Shown here in pieces: positions 1 to 7,136 of a stretch of 64,000 bases of DNA. Each line of letters opens with the position of its first letter. Positions within the stretch are counted from its first letter, which is position 1. The stretch lies in assembly GCA_019634415.1 (NCBI GenBank), contig JAHQVJ010000100.1, positions 105,793 to 169,792 on the forward strand, in the 5' to 3' direction. Below the pieces are notes generated by a model. The model was not told the origin of the DNA, made no database searches, and saw nothing but the letters and a program-made list of their open reading frames with translations. A program made the position numbers and the translations under genes. The DNA is from Myxococcales bacterium. Its GTDB lineage: Bacteria > Myxococcota_A > UBA796 > GCA-2862545.

Positions 1-334
1 ACTGGTTCACGGCGGACATGGAGGTGCCCTCGAGCCTGCCCAGGGCGGGCATCCAGTTGGCACTCTGCCCGTCGTCGCGCACGGCCAGCTGCTCGGCGTG
101 CATGTCGCGGAGGGTGGCGCCGAACTCCTCCGAGTCGAGCCACTCGTCCACCAGCGCCTCGAGTGCCCGCTCGCTGCGGGTGCCCTGTGCGCGCTCGGCA
201 GGGGTGGGGGGGATCCCCCGTAGCGCCATCGACACCCGAACCGTGCGCTCGGCGTCGCTGAGGGTGGCGTCGCCGCGGCCCCCGCAGCCGGCCGCGAGCA
301 ACAGGAAGAGGCTGGCTGTGCGTGCGCGTCCCAT
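1..334 (-). CDS. Lipoprotein, 5' part only (DUF1549/DUF1592-like start)
   Basis: The gene starts with ATG at 334 on the reverse strand and runs off the left edge after 111 codons with no stop. The first 17 residues are a lipoprotein signal ending in LAAGC (Cys17). Then come VSMALRGIPPTPAE and LVDEWLDSEEFGATLRD. This pattern (R-x-S-x-x-L-R-G-x-x-P-T-x-x-E, then a 'DEWL...F' helix) is how the N-terminal helical region of many myxobacterial and planctomycete DUF1549/DUF1592-type secreted proteins begins. That family link is from memory. The rest of the protein lies outside the window, so its function is open. Confidence 0.6.
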   Translation of the reverse strand, partial: MGRARTASLFLLLAAGCGGRGDATLSDAERTVRVSMALRGIPPTPAERAQGTRSERALEALVDEWLDSEEFGATLRDMHAEQLAVRDDGQSANWMPALGRLEGTSMSAVNQ

Positions 335-378
335 GGGGGCGTAGGGTAGCATCGGCCGCGCCGAGTCGCTGCCCTGCG

Positions 379-813
379 TCAGCGCACCACCAACACCGGG
401 ATCGGGGCGTGCCGCACCACGCGCTCCGCCACCGAGCCGATCAGGATCTGCGACAGGCCCGTGCGCCCGTGGGTGCTCACCACCACCATCTCGTAGCCGT
501 TGTCGGCCTCGGTACAGATGGCGTCCGCCGGTGCTCCGCGCCGCAGCAGGATGCGCCCCCGGCAGTCCTCGGGCACGTGGGCCTCCATCAGCTGCTGCAG
601 ATCCCGCAAGGCGCTGACCTCCTCGCCCTGCCGGATCTTGGCGAGCACCTCGGCGGGCGCATGGGCCTGGGCGTGGGCCGGCAGGCTGCCGAGCATCACG
701 TGCAGCAGATCCACCTTCGTGGCAGAGCCTTGGGCTACGCGCACCGCATACTCCAGTGTGCGCTGGGTCAGCTGCGAGAAGTCCACGGCCACGAGCAGGG
801 GTTGGGCGTCCAT
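379..813 (-). CDS. Universal stress protein (UspA family)
   Basis: 144 residues, the normal length for a single-domain Usp. It starts with MDAQPLLVAVDFSQLTQRTL, the first beta strand and helix of the fold. It ends with the nucleotide-binding stretch STHGRTGLSQILIGS followed by VAERVVRHAPIPVLVV. The usual signature is G-x2-G-x9-G-S/T; here the first Gly is Ser, while the second Gly and the Gly-Ser are kept, so ATP binding is plausible. The family acts in the cytoplasm as a stress-responsive nucleotide-binding dimer. An in-frame extension to 1332 exists but only covers the antisense of the divergent thioredoxin gene, so ATG at 813 is chosen. The gap to the divergent gene at 850 is 36 bp. Confidence 0.85.
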   Translation of the reverse strand: MDAQPLLVAVDFSQLTQRTLEYAVRVAQGSATKVDLLHVMLGSLPAHAQAHAPAEVLAKIRQGEEVSALRDLQQLMEAHVPEDCRGRILLRRGAPADAICTEADNGYEMVVVSTHGRTGLSQILIGSVAERVVRHAPIPVLVVR

Positions 814-849
814 GTTGGGAGTGTACCCTCGGTGAGGGTATGTACGGGC
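814..849. promoter_or_regulatory. Divergent intergenic region (Usp / TlpA-like)
   Basis: Only 36 bp separate two divergent starts (813 reverse, 850 forward), so both promoters must overlap here or reach into the coding regions. It contains two nearby copies of a GAGGGTA/TACCCTC-type element (tgtaccctcggtgagggtatgt), which form the arms of a short inverted repeat. This could be a shared operator; no clear -35/-10 pair is visible. Confidence 0.35.
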
Positions 850-1392
850 ATGACCGACGCAGCACCCAGCACGCCGTCCTCCTGGACCTTCCTTCGCGGC
901 CTGGCCCGCGATTGGGGCATCGCCGCGATCGTGGTGGTGGTGGTGTTCATGGGCTACAACCTGTTGTTTCCTCCGAGGCCACCGGGGCTCGGGCCCGCGC
1001 CCGACTTCACCCTGAACAACCTCGAGGGCCAGCAGGTGACGCTGTCGAGCGTGGATTCCGATCTGGTGGTGCTCAACTTCTGGTTCACCACGTGTCCGCC
1101 CTGTCGCGCCGAGATCCCGGAGCTCACGGCCTTCGCCAGGGACAACCCCGACATCGAGCTGTACGGCGTGAGCACCGACGTGAACATGCCGCCGGGGCGG
1201 CTGCAGCGCGAGTCCCACAAGCTGGGCATCCGCTACCCGGTGCTCCACGACGTGCGCGCCGACGTGGCCCGTCGCTACGGCGTCTCGGTGTTCCCCACCA
1301 CCCTGGTCATCCGCGACATGCAGATCGTGCAAGCCCGGGTGGGCATCGTGAACCGCGAGCAGCTCGACGAGATGGTGGCCGCTTCCCGGTAA
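850..1392 (+). CDS. Membrane-anchored TlpA/ResA-like thioredoxin
   Basis: 180 residues. An N-terminal membrane helix (about residues 20-38, GIAAIVVVVVFMGYNLLF) anchors a periplasmic thioredoxin fold. The redox motif is FTTCPPC (Cys-Pro-Pro-Cys) after VVLNFW. The cis-proline region reads VSVFPTTLVIRD. ResA/TlpA relatives reduce disulfides in exported proteins or apocytochromes c. A second protein of the same design is at 58727. The start ATG at 850 gives the sensible topology; upstream in-frame sequence is antisense to the stress protein. It converges on the PspC gene, with 21 bp between the stops. Confidence 0.85.
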   Translation: MTDAAPSTPSSWTFLRGLARDWGIAAIVVVVVFMGYNLLFPPRPPGLGPAPDFTLNNLEGQQVTLSSVDSDLVVLNFWFTTCPPCRAEIPELTAFARDNPDIELYGVSTDVNMPPGRLQRESHKLGIRYPVLHDVRADVARRYGVSVFPTTLVIRDMQIVQARVGIVNREQLDEMVAASR

Positions 1393-1413
1393 ACGGGCCT
1401 GACCGTCACTGGC

Positions 1414-2172
1414 CTATTTGCGCTCGAGCAGCTCCTGCAGCTCTTGGCGCTCGTCCGTCAGCGCCGCCAGATCCTGGGTGTGCTGCAGTATGCGTCGCTG
1501 GGCGCGCCGCGTCTCCTCCACCAGCGTGGTCCACCCGTCATCCTGGGGAGGGGGAGGCAGCCGCAGCAGCGCTCCGTCCTTCAGGTGCAGGGTGACGCCG
1601 CTCGGATGCTCCACCAGGTCTTCGATCTCGCCCAGCTCGATGCGCTTGCCGGAGCGCATGGGGCGCTCCAACCACAGCGCCCCTTCGGTCAGGGTGACGC
1701 TGTAGGGGCGGGGGAAGAGCGCGGCCAGCACCATGCCGAGGCCCAACGGCCAAGAGAAGGTGAACAGGGCCATCAGCACGCCGAACAGCGTCTCCGCGAG
1801 CGCGGGCATGCCCGACAAGTACACCGCCCCAACCACGAGCGCCGCCAGCTGCAGCACGAGGAACGCGCCGCCCACCAGCGAGCCCAGCCAGGTGAACGCC
1901 GACACCGAGTAGGGGACGGTGGCCGCCTTCCAGGTGACGCGCAGGCTGTTGGCGCCCCAGGTCACGTCCAGCGCCGGTTGTGCGTCGTCCTCGGGTACCG
2001 TGGCTGCTGCGAGCACGTAGCCAACGAGCACCGGGGTGCTCATGAAGACCAGCAGCACCACCGCGCCGATACGCACCAAGCCGACGTCCACGTCCAGGTA
2101 CTTCGCGATCCCCGCGCACACGCCCGAGATCTGACGATCCGAGGTCGAGCGTCGCAGGGATCTGTCTGCCAT
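1414..2172 (-). CDS. PspC-domain membrane protein
   Basis: 252 residues. Residues 1-60 are a PspC domain: RSTSDRQISGVCAGIAKYLD, then a hydrophobic segment VRIGAVVLLVFMSTPVLVGYVL. Further hydrophobic segments around 95-120 and 125-160 suggest three or four membrane helices. The C-terminal quarter is charged and cytoplasmic-looking, with a possible coiled coil at the end (EETRRAQRRILQHTQDLAAL, ending QELLERK). PspC proteins take part in membrane-stress responses, but no other psp gene is nearby. Its ATG shares one base with the TGA of the upstream SpmA-SpmB-like gene (TGATG), so the two are likely translated together. Confidence 0.75.
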   Translation of the reverse strand: MADRSLRRSTSDRQISGVCAGIAKYLDVDVGLVRIGAVVLLVFMSTPVLVGYVLAAATVPEDDAQPALDVTWGANSLRVTWKAATVPYSVSAFTWLGSLVGGAFLVLQLAALVVGAVYLSGMPALAETLFGVLMALFTFSWPLGLGMVLAALFPRPYSVTLTEGALWLERPMRSGKRIELGEIEDLVEHPSGVTLHLKDGALLRLPPPPQDDGWTTLVEETRRAQRRILQHTQDLAALTDERQELQELLERK

Positions 2173-3725
2173 CACCACAGGCCGTTGAAGGTGAAGTAGG
2201 CCGACACCGCAGCCACGGCGCCGATGATTCCCATTGCGTCGGCGGTGAGGGCGGCCGCCATCCCGTGGCGGATCCGATTCACCTGGACGGCTCCGAAGTA
2301 CACCGCGAGCACGTAGAAGGTGGTCTCCGTGGATCCCTGTAGCGTGCTCACGATGTAGCCGATGTAGGTGTCGGCTCCGTGATCCTCCATGATGGCGATC
2401 ATGATGCCGTTCGCGCCGGAGCCCGACAGCGGACGCAGCAAGGCCATGGGCAGCGCCTCGGCCGGCATGCCCAGCTGCATGGTGTAGCTGCCCACCGCGT
2501 TCACGAACAAGTCGATGGCGCCTGCACCGTCGAGCATGCCCACGGCGGCGAGGATGGCCACCAGGTACGGCACGATGCGCACGGCCACTTCCCAGCCTTC
2601 CTTCGCACCCTCCACGAAGGCCTCGTAGACAGCCACGCCCTTCACCGCGCCGAAGGTCATGAAGCCCACCACGATCATCGGCACGAGCCACGGCCCGATG
2701 GCATCTCCGTAGATCAGGGTGACGGGCACCATGGCCAACAGCCCCGCCAGGGCGGTCAGGGAGACCCACAGCGGGTAGGCGTCGTCGTCGTCGGTCGCGA
2801 CGTGTGCCGGATCGGGGGTCACGGTGCCCTGGGGAGCGGGACTGAACCGCTGGTAGACCTTGGCGGCGATGATCGCGGTGCTGGTGGACAGGATCGTGGC
2901 CGCGAGGGTGGTGGGGAGGATGCCGGCGGCGTTGGTGGAGCCCAGGGCCTCTCGAATGGCGATGACGCCCGTGGGCAGCAGCGTGACGGAGCTCGTGTTG
3001 ATGGCCAGGAACAGACACATGGCGTTGGTGGCCGTGCCCTTCTCCGGGTTGAGCTTGTCGAGCTCCTGCATGGCCTTGATCCCGAAGGGCGTGGCGGCGT
3101 TGCCCAGCCCCAGCGCGTTGGCCGACATGTTCAGGATCATCGCCCCCATGGCCGGGTGGTTGGGGGGCACGTCGGGGAACAGGGTGACCATCAGCGGCCG
3201 CAACAGCTTGGCGATGATCTTCATCGCGCCGGCCACCTCGGCCACCTTCATCAGCCCCAGGAAGAAGGCCATGGCACCGATCAGCGGGATGATCACCGAC
3301 AGGATGGCCTTCTTCGCCCCGCTGAACAGCCCGTCGTTGAAGCGCTTGATGGCGCTGGTCTCCCCGACCGTGAAGTCACCCACCGTCTCGAGCTGGGTGA
3401 CCACGGCTTCCGCCGTGAGGTCGGGTCCCGCCTCACCCAGCGCCCGGGTGAGCGCAGCACCGAGATCGCCCTGGCCGCCGCTGTGCTCGATGCGCTCCAC
3501 GACGTCGTCGACGCCGCGCTTCTCGCCCAGATCCGTGACCCGTCGCTGCAGGAAGGCCGCCATCTCTGCCGGCGCGACCTGACCCCGAGCTTCGATCTCG
3601 GCTGCCACGGTCTCGACCAAGGTCTCGCGATCCGCCGGCTTCAGGGGGACCGCCGGATCCGAGAGCGTGAGGAACGCGGCCACGAGGAAGGCCACGAGGA
3701 TCATCAGATAGAAGATGCGATTCAT
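2172..3725 (-). CDS. Fused SpmA-SpmB-like nucleoside-recognition membrane protein
   Basis: 517 residues. An N-terminal membrane helix and a roughly 100-residue soluble region precede two 'Gate'/nucleoside-recognition domains. The first (about 125-320) has GAMAFFLGLMKVAEVAGAM and MILNMSANALGLGNAATPFG, the SpmA hallmark. The second (about 345-515) has VGFMTFGAVKGVAVYEAFVE, EVAVRIVPYLVAILAAVG and LLRPLSGSGANGIM, the SpmB hallmark. In Bacillus these are the separate spore-maturation genes spmA and spmB; fused forms occur in many non-sporulating bacteria and the transported molecule is unknown. The start overlaps the stop of the upstream hydrolase by four bases (ATGA). Confidence 0.85.
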   Translation of the reverse strand: MNRIFYLMILVAFLVAAFLTLSDPAVPLKPADRETLVETVAAEIEARGQVAPAEMAAFLQRRVTDLGEKRGVDDVVERIEHSGGQGDLGAALTRALGEAGPDLTAEAVVTQLETVGDFTVGETSAIKRFNDGLFSGAKKAILSVIIPLIGAMAFFLGLMKVAEVAGAMKIIAKLLRPLMVTLFPDVPPNHPAMGAMILNMSANALGLGNAATPFGIKAMQELDKLNPEKGTATNAMCLFLAINTSSVTLLPTGVIAIREALGSTNAAGILPTTLAATILSTSTAIIAAKVYQRFSPAPQGTVTPDPAHVATDDDDAYPLWVSLTALAGLLAMVPVTLIYGDAIGPWLVPMIVVGFMTFGAVKGVAVYEAFVEGAKEGWEVAVRIVPYLVAILAAVGMLDGAGAIDLFVNAVGSYTMQLGMPAEALPMALLRPLSGSGANGIMIAIMEDHGADTYIGYIVSTLQGSTETTFYVLAVYFGAVQVNRIRHGMAAALTADAMGIIGAVAAVSAYFTFNGLW

Positions 3726-4354
3726 GTCGGTTCCTGTTCTCGGCCCGAGTCGTCGCCCAGGTGACGACGGAGGAAGGCATGGATGGCGGAGAGCACGTCG
3801 GCGTCTTCGTCCTCTTGGGTGCGTCCGGTCTGCTTGGTGTGGGTCTTGGTGACCTGCAGGCTGTGGTCTCCGGTCTGCACGACGTGCAACTCGGAGGCCG
3901 CCTTCATCTGATCCCGCACATCGGCCAGCAACGGCAGCGGGCACAGCTTGTCGCGCGTGCCCTGCACGAACAGGATCGGGGTGGACAGGTCGCGGAGCAC
4001 CTGGTCCCGCAGCTTGTCGGGGTTCCCGCCTCCGGCCAGCGGATAGCCGAAGCACACCAGCGCATCCACGGGGTGCTCGAGGGAGACGTGGCAGCCCACC
4101 CGCGACCCCATGGACTTACCCATCAGCACCATGCGCGAGTCGGGGTGGGCCTCCCGCAGGGCGGCGAGCTGCGCTGCGTGGTGGGCCACCAGCACGGGCA
4201 TCCGATCCGGTCCGCCACGCCCTCGCTGCTGGTAGGGGTAGTCGAAGGGGGCCACGGGGCCGAGGGTGCCCAGGGCCGTGGCCCATGCCACCATCCAGTC
4301 CGAGCTGGACGGCTTCCCGGCGCCCGGGGCGAACAGGATCGCGGGTGACGTCAT
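3722..4354 (-). CDS. Small alpha/beta hydrolase (KANL3/Tex30-like)
   Basis: 210 residues. It begins ILFAPGAGKPSSSDWM, typical of the KANL3/Tex30 hydrolase group. The nucleophile elbow is MGKSMGSR, the acid is in VQGTRDKLCPL and the catalytic His in TGDHSL. No signal peptide, so cytoplasmic. The substrate is unknown. ATG at 4354 is chosen because the conserved first strand starts only four residues later; an in-frame extension upstream lies over the next gene's end. The stop overlaps the SpmA-SpmB-like start, forming a three-gene coupled set with the PspC gene. Confidence 0.75.
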   Translation of the reverse strand: MTSPAILFAPGAGKPSSSDWMVAWATALGTLGPVAPFDYPYQQRGRGGPDRMPVLVAHHAAQLAALREAHPDSRMVLMGKSMGSRVGCHVSLEHPVDALVCFGYPLAGGGNPDKLRDQVLRDLSTPILFVQGTRDKLCPLPLLADVRDQMKAASELHVVQTGDHSLQVTKTHTKQTGRTQEDEDADVLSAIHAFLRRHLGDDSGREQEPT

Positions 4355-4377
4355 GGCCGCCACCCTACCGCAGCCGA

Positions 4378-5511
4378 TCACCCTCCATCGCACTCCTGCA
4401 GGTAGAGCGCGAACCGGGCGTAGGCCACGTAGGTCGGATCGCAGACCGATCCGATCGTCCGGCAGAATCCCTCCGAGCACACCTGCCCATCGGGGCACGG
4501 CACGTCTCCGCAGCGCTGCTCCGTCCGGCAGTCCACTGGAGCCGCGTCGAGGCATGGCGGATGGTGGCACCCGAAGTTGAACTTGCTCGTCCCGCCGTGT
4601 GCCACGCCCGTGCCCGTGGACACCGAGCTCAACGAGATCCCCGGTCCGTGGATCTGGGTGGGGGTGAAGTCCTCGAGCAGAGGCTTGGTGAGCAGGGGGG
4701 AGTCCAGGGGCGAGCTGGTGCTCACGAGCCCCAAGGCCACCACGTTGTACATCGTGTTGAGTCCGATCTGGCGGTGCTCGGCGTCGGACCACTGCAGCGC
4801 TCCCGTCGTCCCCTCGAAGAAGTGGGGTGCCAGCAGGGGACCCGGTGCGTAGCAGGTGCCCTCCTCACAGATCTGCTGGAGCTCGCAGTCCTCGGTGGTC
4901 TCGCAGGGCCCGAACGTGCCTTGCTCCTGGCCGACGTCCGAGTGGCAGATCAGGCAGCGCCCTCGATCCACGATCACCGAGTCCCAGAACACCCCGAGCA
5001 GATCCTCCTCGGAGCAGTCTCCGATGGGCGTTCGACCAGTGGAGGCCGCCCCCGTTCCCGCAGCGCAGGCGTCCTCCACGCTTCCGCAGACCTCCTCGTG
5101 GCAGCTGGCATTCCAGCGAATCCAGGCCTCCATGGCTGATGCCTCGGCCTCCACGTCGAACACCGACGACTGCGGGTCCCCCATGCGGATCTGGGCGAGG
5201 ATCGTGCTGCTCGACGGGTCGTCGGCGTCGACCACGCCGAGCTGCTCCATGCAGGCGAAGGTCTCACACGGGGTGTCCTGCACGTACAGGCCCAGATCCA
5301 CCCCCGTCATGTGGCACTGACCGCAGCTCGTCGCAGTGGTGCCCGACACGAAGGGCTCCACGTAGCGCCCGTAGCTCGTCGCGAGGTCCTCCTCGGTGCA
5401 CTGAAGCGCGGCTGTGTCCACGATGGGCGGATCTGGCCCCCTGTCGACCACTGTGGCCGCCCCACGACAGGCCACACCCACCAACGCAGCGACCAAGCCG
5501 ATCCATCTCAT
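4378..5511 (-). CDS. Secreted lipoprotein with two CxxCH haem motifs
   Basis: 377 residues. The start is ATG at 5511, with AGGAGG four bases upstream; the signal MRWIGLVAALVGVAC ends in a lipobox. Two haem-attachment motifs are visible: CGQCH (about residue 60) and CLICH (about residue 170). Many further cysteines occur (CETTEDCELQQICEEGTC, CPDGQVCSEGFC), the latter in the style of Cys-rich repeats found in myxobacterial lipoproteins. The two haem motifs suggest a c-type cytochrome-like surface protein, but no known domain spans the length. It is transcribed away from the HTH-like gene at 5628 and may be controlled from the palindromes at 5523 and 5582. Confidence 0.6.
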   Translation of the reverse strand: MRWIGLVAALVGVACRGAATVVDRGPDPPIVDTAALQCTEEDLATSYGRYVEPFVSGTTATSCGQCHMTGVDLGLYVQDTPCETFACMEQLGVVDADDPSSSTILAQIRMGDPQSSVFDVEAEASAMEAWIRWNASCHEEVCGSVEDACAAGTGAASTGRTPIGDCSEEDLLGVFWDSVIVDRGRCLICHSDVGQEQGTFGPCETTEDCELQQICEEGTCYAPGPLLAPHFFEGTTGALQWSDAEHRQIGLNTMYNVVALGLVSTSSPLDSPLLTKPLLEDFTPTQIHGPGISLSSVSTGTGVAHGGTSKFNFGCHHPPCLDAAPVDCRTEQRCGDVPCPDGQVCSEGFCRTIGSVCDPTYVAYARFALYLQECDGG

Positions 5512-5522
5512 GCGTCCTCCTG

Positions 5523-5540
5523 TACGCAACTTTTTGCGTA
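5523..5540. promoter_or_regulatory. Perfect palindrome, candidate operator
   Basis: TACGCAA-CTTT-TTGCGTA: seven-base arms around a four-base centre. It lies between a possible reverse-strand -10 (TATCAT on the reverse strand) and the Shine-Dalgarno of the cytochrome-like lipoprotein. The flanking gene at 5628 encodes a predicted DNA-binding protein, so autoregulation or divergent control is a fair guess. Confidence 0.5.
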
Positions 5541-5581
5541 TGTGCGATGATAGATCAGCTTTCTCTGTGGTGTGGGATGAA

Positions 5582-5596
5582 TGCGCAGAAAGTTGC
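5582..5596. promoter_or_regulatory. Second, imperfect copy of the operator-like site
   Basis: TGCGCAGAAAGTTGC read on the reverse strand is GCAACTTTCTGCGCA. It matches the right-hand part of the palindrome at 5523-5540 (GCAACTTTTTGCGTA) at 13 of 15 positions. It sits about 58 bp away, on the side of the HTH-like gene. Confidence 0.4.
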
Positions 5597-5627
5597 TTGT
5601 CCTGTGGGATGGGCGTAGGATGGGTTC

Positions 5628-6368
5628 GTGGCCGAGTCCGACGCCGGTGCCTTCCTAGAGCTCAAGCAGCGGGTCGTGTACTCGCTGCTGCGGGCCGCCA
5701 CGCGTACTGCTCTGCGACTGCGCATGCCCCTGAAGCAGCTCACCGAGCTGGTGCAGATGGCCTACTTCCAGGAGGCGCGAGAGCAGCATGGTCTGCAGCT
5801 CGAGGCCATCGCGCAGCTGTTCGGGCGATCCCTGCGCACCGTCAGTTCGCTGCATCGTCGCTACCGAGGGGACTTCTTCGCACCCGAGCGTGAGGTGTCG
5901 CTGCGCAGGGCGGTGGCTGCTCTCGTCAACGAGTCTCCCGCCACGGACGAGCGACTGGCTGCTGCCTTCGCCCACATCCCGGAGGCGCAGCTCGCCGCGG
6001 CGCTGTCGGATCTGGAGCAGCAGCGTGTGCTGCATCGTCGCCAGGGCACGTGGCATCGCAACCCCGATGCCCATGACTTCTCGGGCAACGACTGGCGGCG
6101 ACGGGTGGATGGACTGAATCGTCAGCTGGACGTGCTCGCCGAGGCTGTATGGCACCGCATCGTGGTGGACGACGCCGAGCCGGCACTGGCCCGGACCTAT
6201 GTGTTCCGGGGGTCCGACGAGGACGTGCAGCAGCTGCTGGCGCGGCTCGATCAGCTGGCGCAGTCTGGCGCCATCGAGTCCGACGATCGGGTGGACGCCA
6301 CCGGTCGCGGGCGTCGCTTCGGCGTCACCTTTGCTGCGGGACCCATGCCTGTCGAGGAGTCGTCATGA
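5628..6368 (+). CDS. Putative HTH DNA-binding protein (DUF6502-like)
   Basis: 246 residues, GTG start at 5628 with TAGGA about eight bases upstream. A helix-turn-helix is visible around residues 58-84 (LEAIAQLFGRSLRTVSSLHR), after a hydrophobic-basic helical segment (LLRAATRTALRLRMPLKQLT). That order resembles DUF6502 proteins, whose role is poorly known. The middle contains two more winged-helix-like segments (LAAAFAHIPEAQLAAALSDL). The C-terminal part is unfamiliar. It is coupled to the next gene by an ATGA overlap. The two related palindromes just upstream are the likely target. Confidence 0.55.
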   Translation: MAESDAGAFLELKQRVVYSLLRAATRTALRLRMPLKQLTELVQMAYFQEAREQHGLQLEAIAQLFGRSLRTVSSLHRRYRGDFFAPEREVSLRRAVAALVNESPATDERLAAAFAHIPEAQLAAALSDLEQQRVLHRRQGTWHRNPDAHDFSGNDWRRRVDGLNRQLDVLAEAVWHRIVVDDAEPALARTYVFRGSDEDVQQLLARLDQLAQSGAIESDDRVDATGRGRRFGVTFAAGPMPVEESS

Positions 6369-6997
6369 TCCGCTGGATCCTTCCCATGGTGTGCTGTGCC
6401 TGGTCCTGCGAGCTGTCGGAGCCAGGCGATCCTGGTGCCATCGAGATCACGGGCTACCTAGACGCGAGCCGGGTGACGTGGACCAGCGATGCCGACACGG
6501 TCCAAGCGGCCGGCGGCGAGGGGGTGGCGCCAGCCAGTGCCTGGCTGCTGCTGTCGAACCTCACGTCGGGAGACGCAGAGCGAGCGCGTGCCTCGGCGGT
6601 GGGCGCCTTCGCGGTGGGGGTGCAGGCCATCGCGGGCGATCGGCTGGAGCTGTCGCTGCTCGACGCTCAGGGCAGCGACGTCGCGGCCCACGACGTGCCC
6701 GTGGAGCGGCCTCCCTTTCCGGAGACGGTTCAGGCCCTCGCACGAGTGGATCCCCATGCCGACGCTGCTGCTGTGGTGGAGGTGGTGTTCGAGCCGCCCC
6801 AGTGGCGTGGCCACGTCTGGGCAGTGAACCGCAGCCTCGACGGGGTGGTGGAGATCCTCACGGTGCTCGATGCAGGACGGATCCACGGAGGGCGGCTGCG
6901 GGCGCTGCAGGGCCACGAGGTCTGGCTGTACTGGGTGCCCGTGGAGGGGCAAGAGAGCCGACCGCTGGCGCTGACGGTGAGGCCAGCGGATCCGTGA
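6365..6997 (+). CDS. Unknown lipoprotein
   Basis: 210 residues, start overlapping the previous stop (ATGA). A short hydrophobic N-terminus ending VCCAWSC is a plausible lipobox; Cys15 would be the acylated residue. The rest is beta-rich (for example VTWTSDADTVQAAGGEGVAP, AFAVGVQAIAGDRLELSLLD, HVWAVNRSLDGVVEILTVLD). No recognisable domain. Coupling to the HTH-like gene suggests it is co-expressed with that regulator. Confidence 0.6.
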   Translation: MIRWILPMVCCAWSCELSEPGDPGAIEITGYLDASRVTWTSDADTVQAAGGEGVAPASAWLLLSNLTSGDAERARASAVGAFAVGVQAIAGDRLELSLLDAQGSDVAAHDVPVERPPFPETVQALARVDPHADAAAVVEVVFEPPQWRGHVWAVNRSLDGVVEILTVLDAGRIHGGRLRALQGHEVWLYWVPVEGQESRPLALTVRPADP

Positions 6998-7136
6998 GCG
7001 ACCACCTCCTCGCGGACGATGTCTAGCGATTCTGCACATGACGCCGCAGGCGCGCTACACGCTTTCTAGCTCGATCCTTAGACGTAGAGGAAGAAGGCTG
7101 TCATCCTGATGCTGCGAATCAGCACGGGGGCAGGAG

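Noticed and set aside
6998..7136. tRNA or small RNA gene in the gap
   Set aside because: No cloverleaf or T-loop sequence; only 139 bp with no strong hairpin plus T run.
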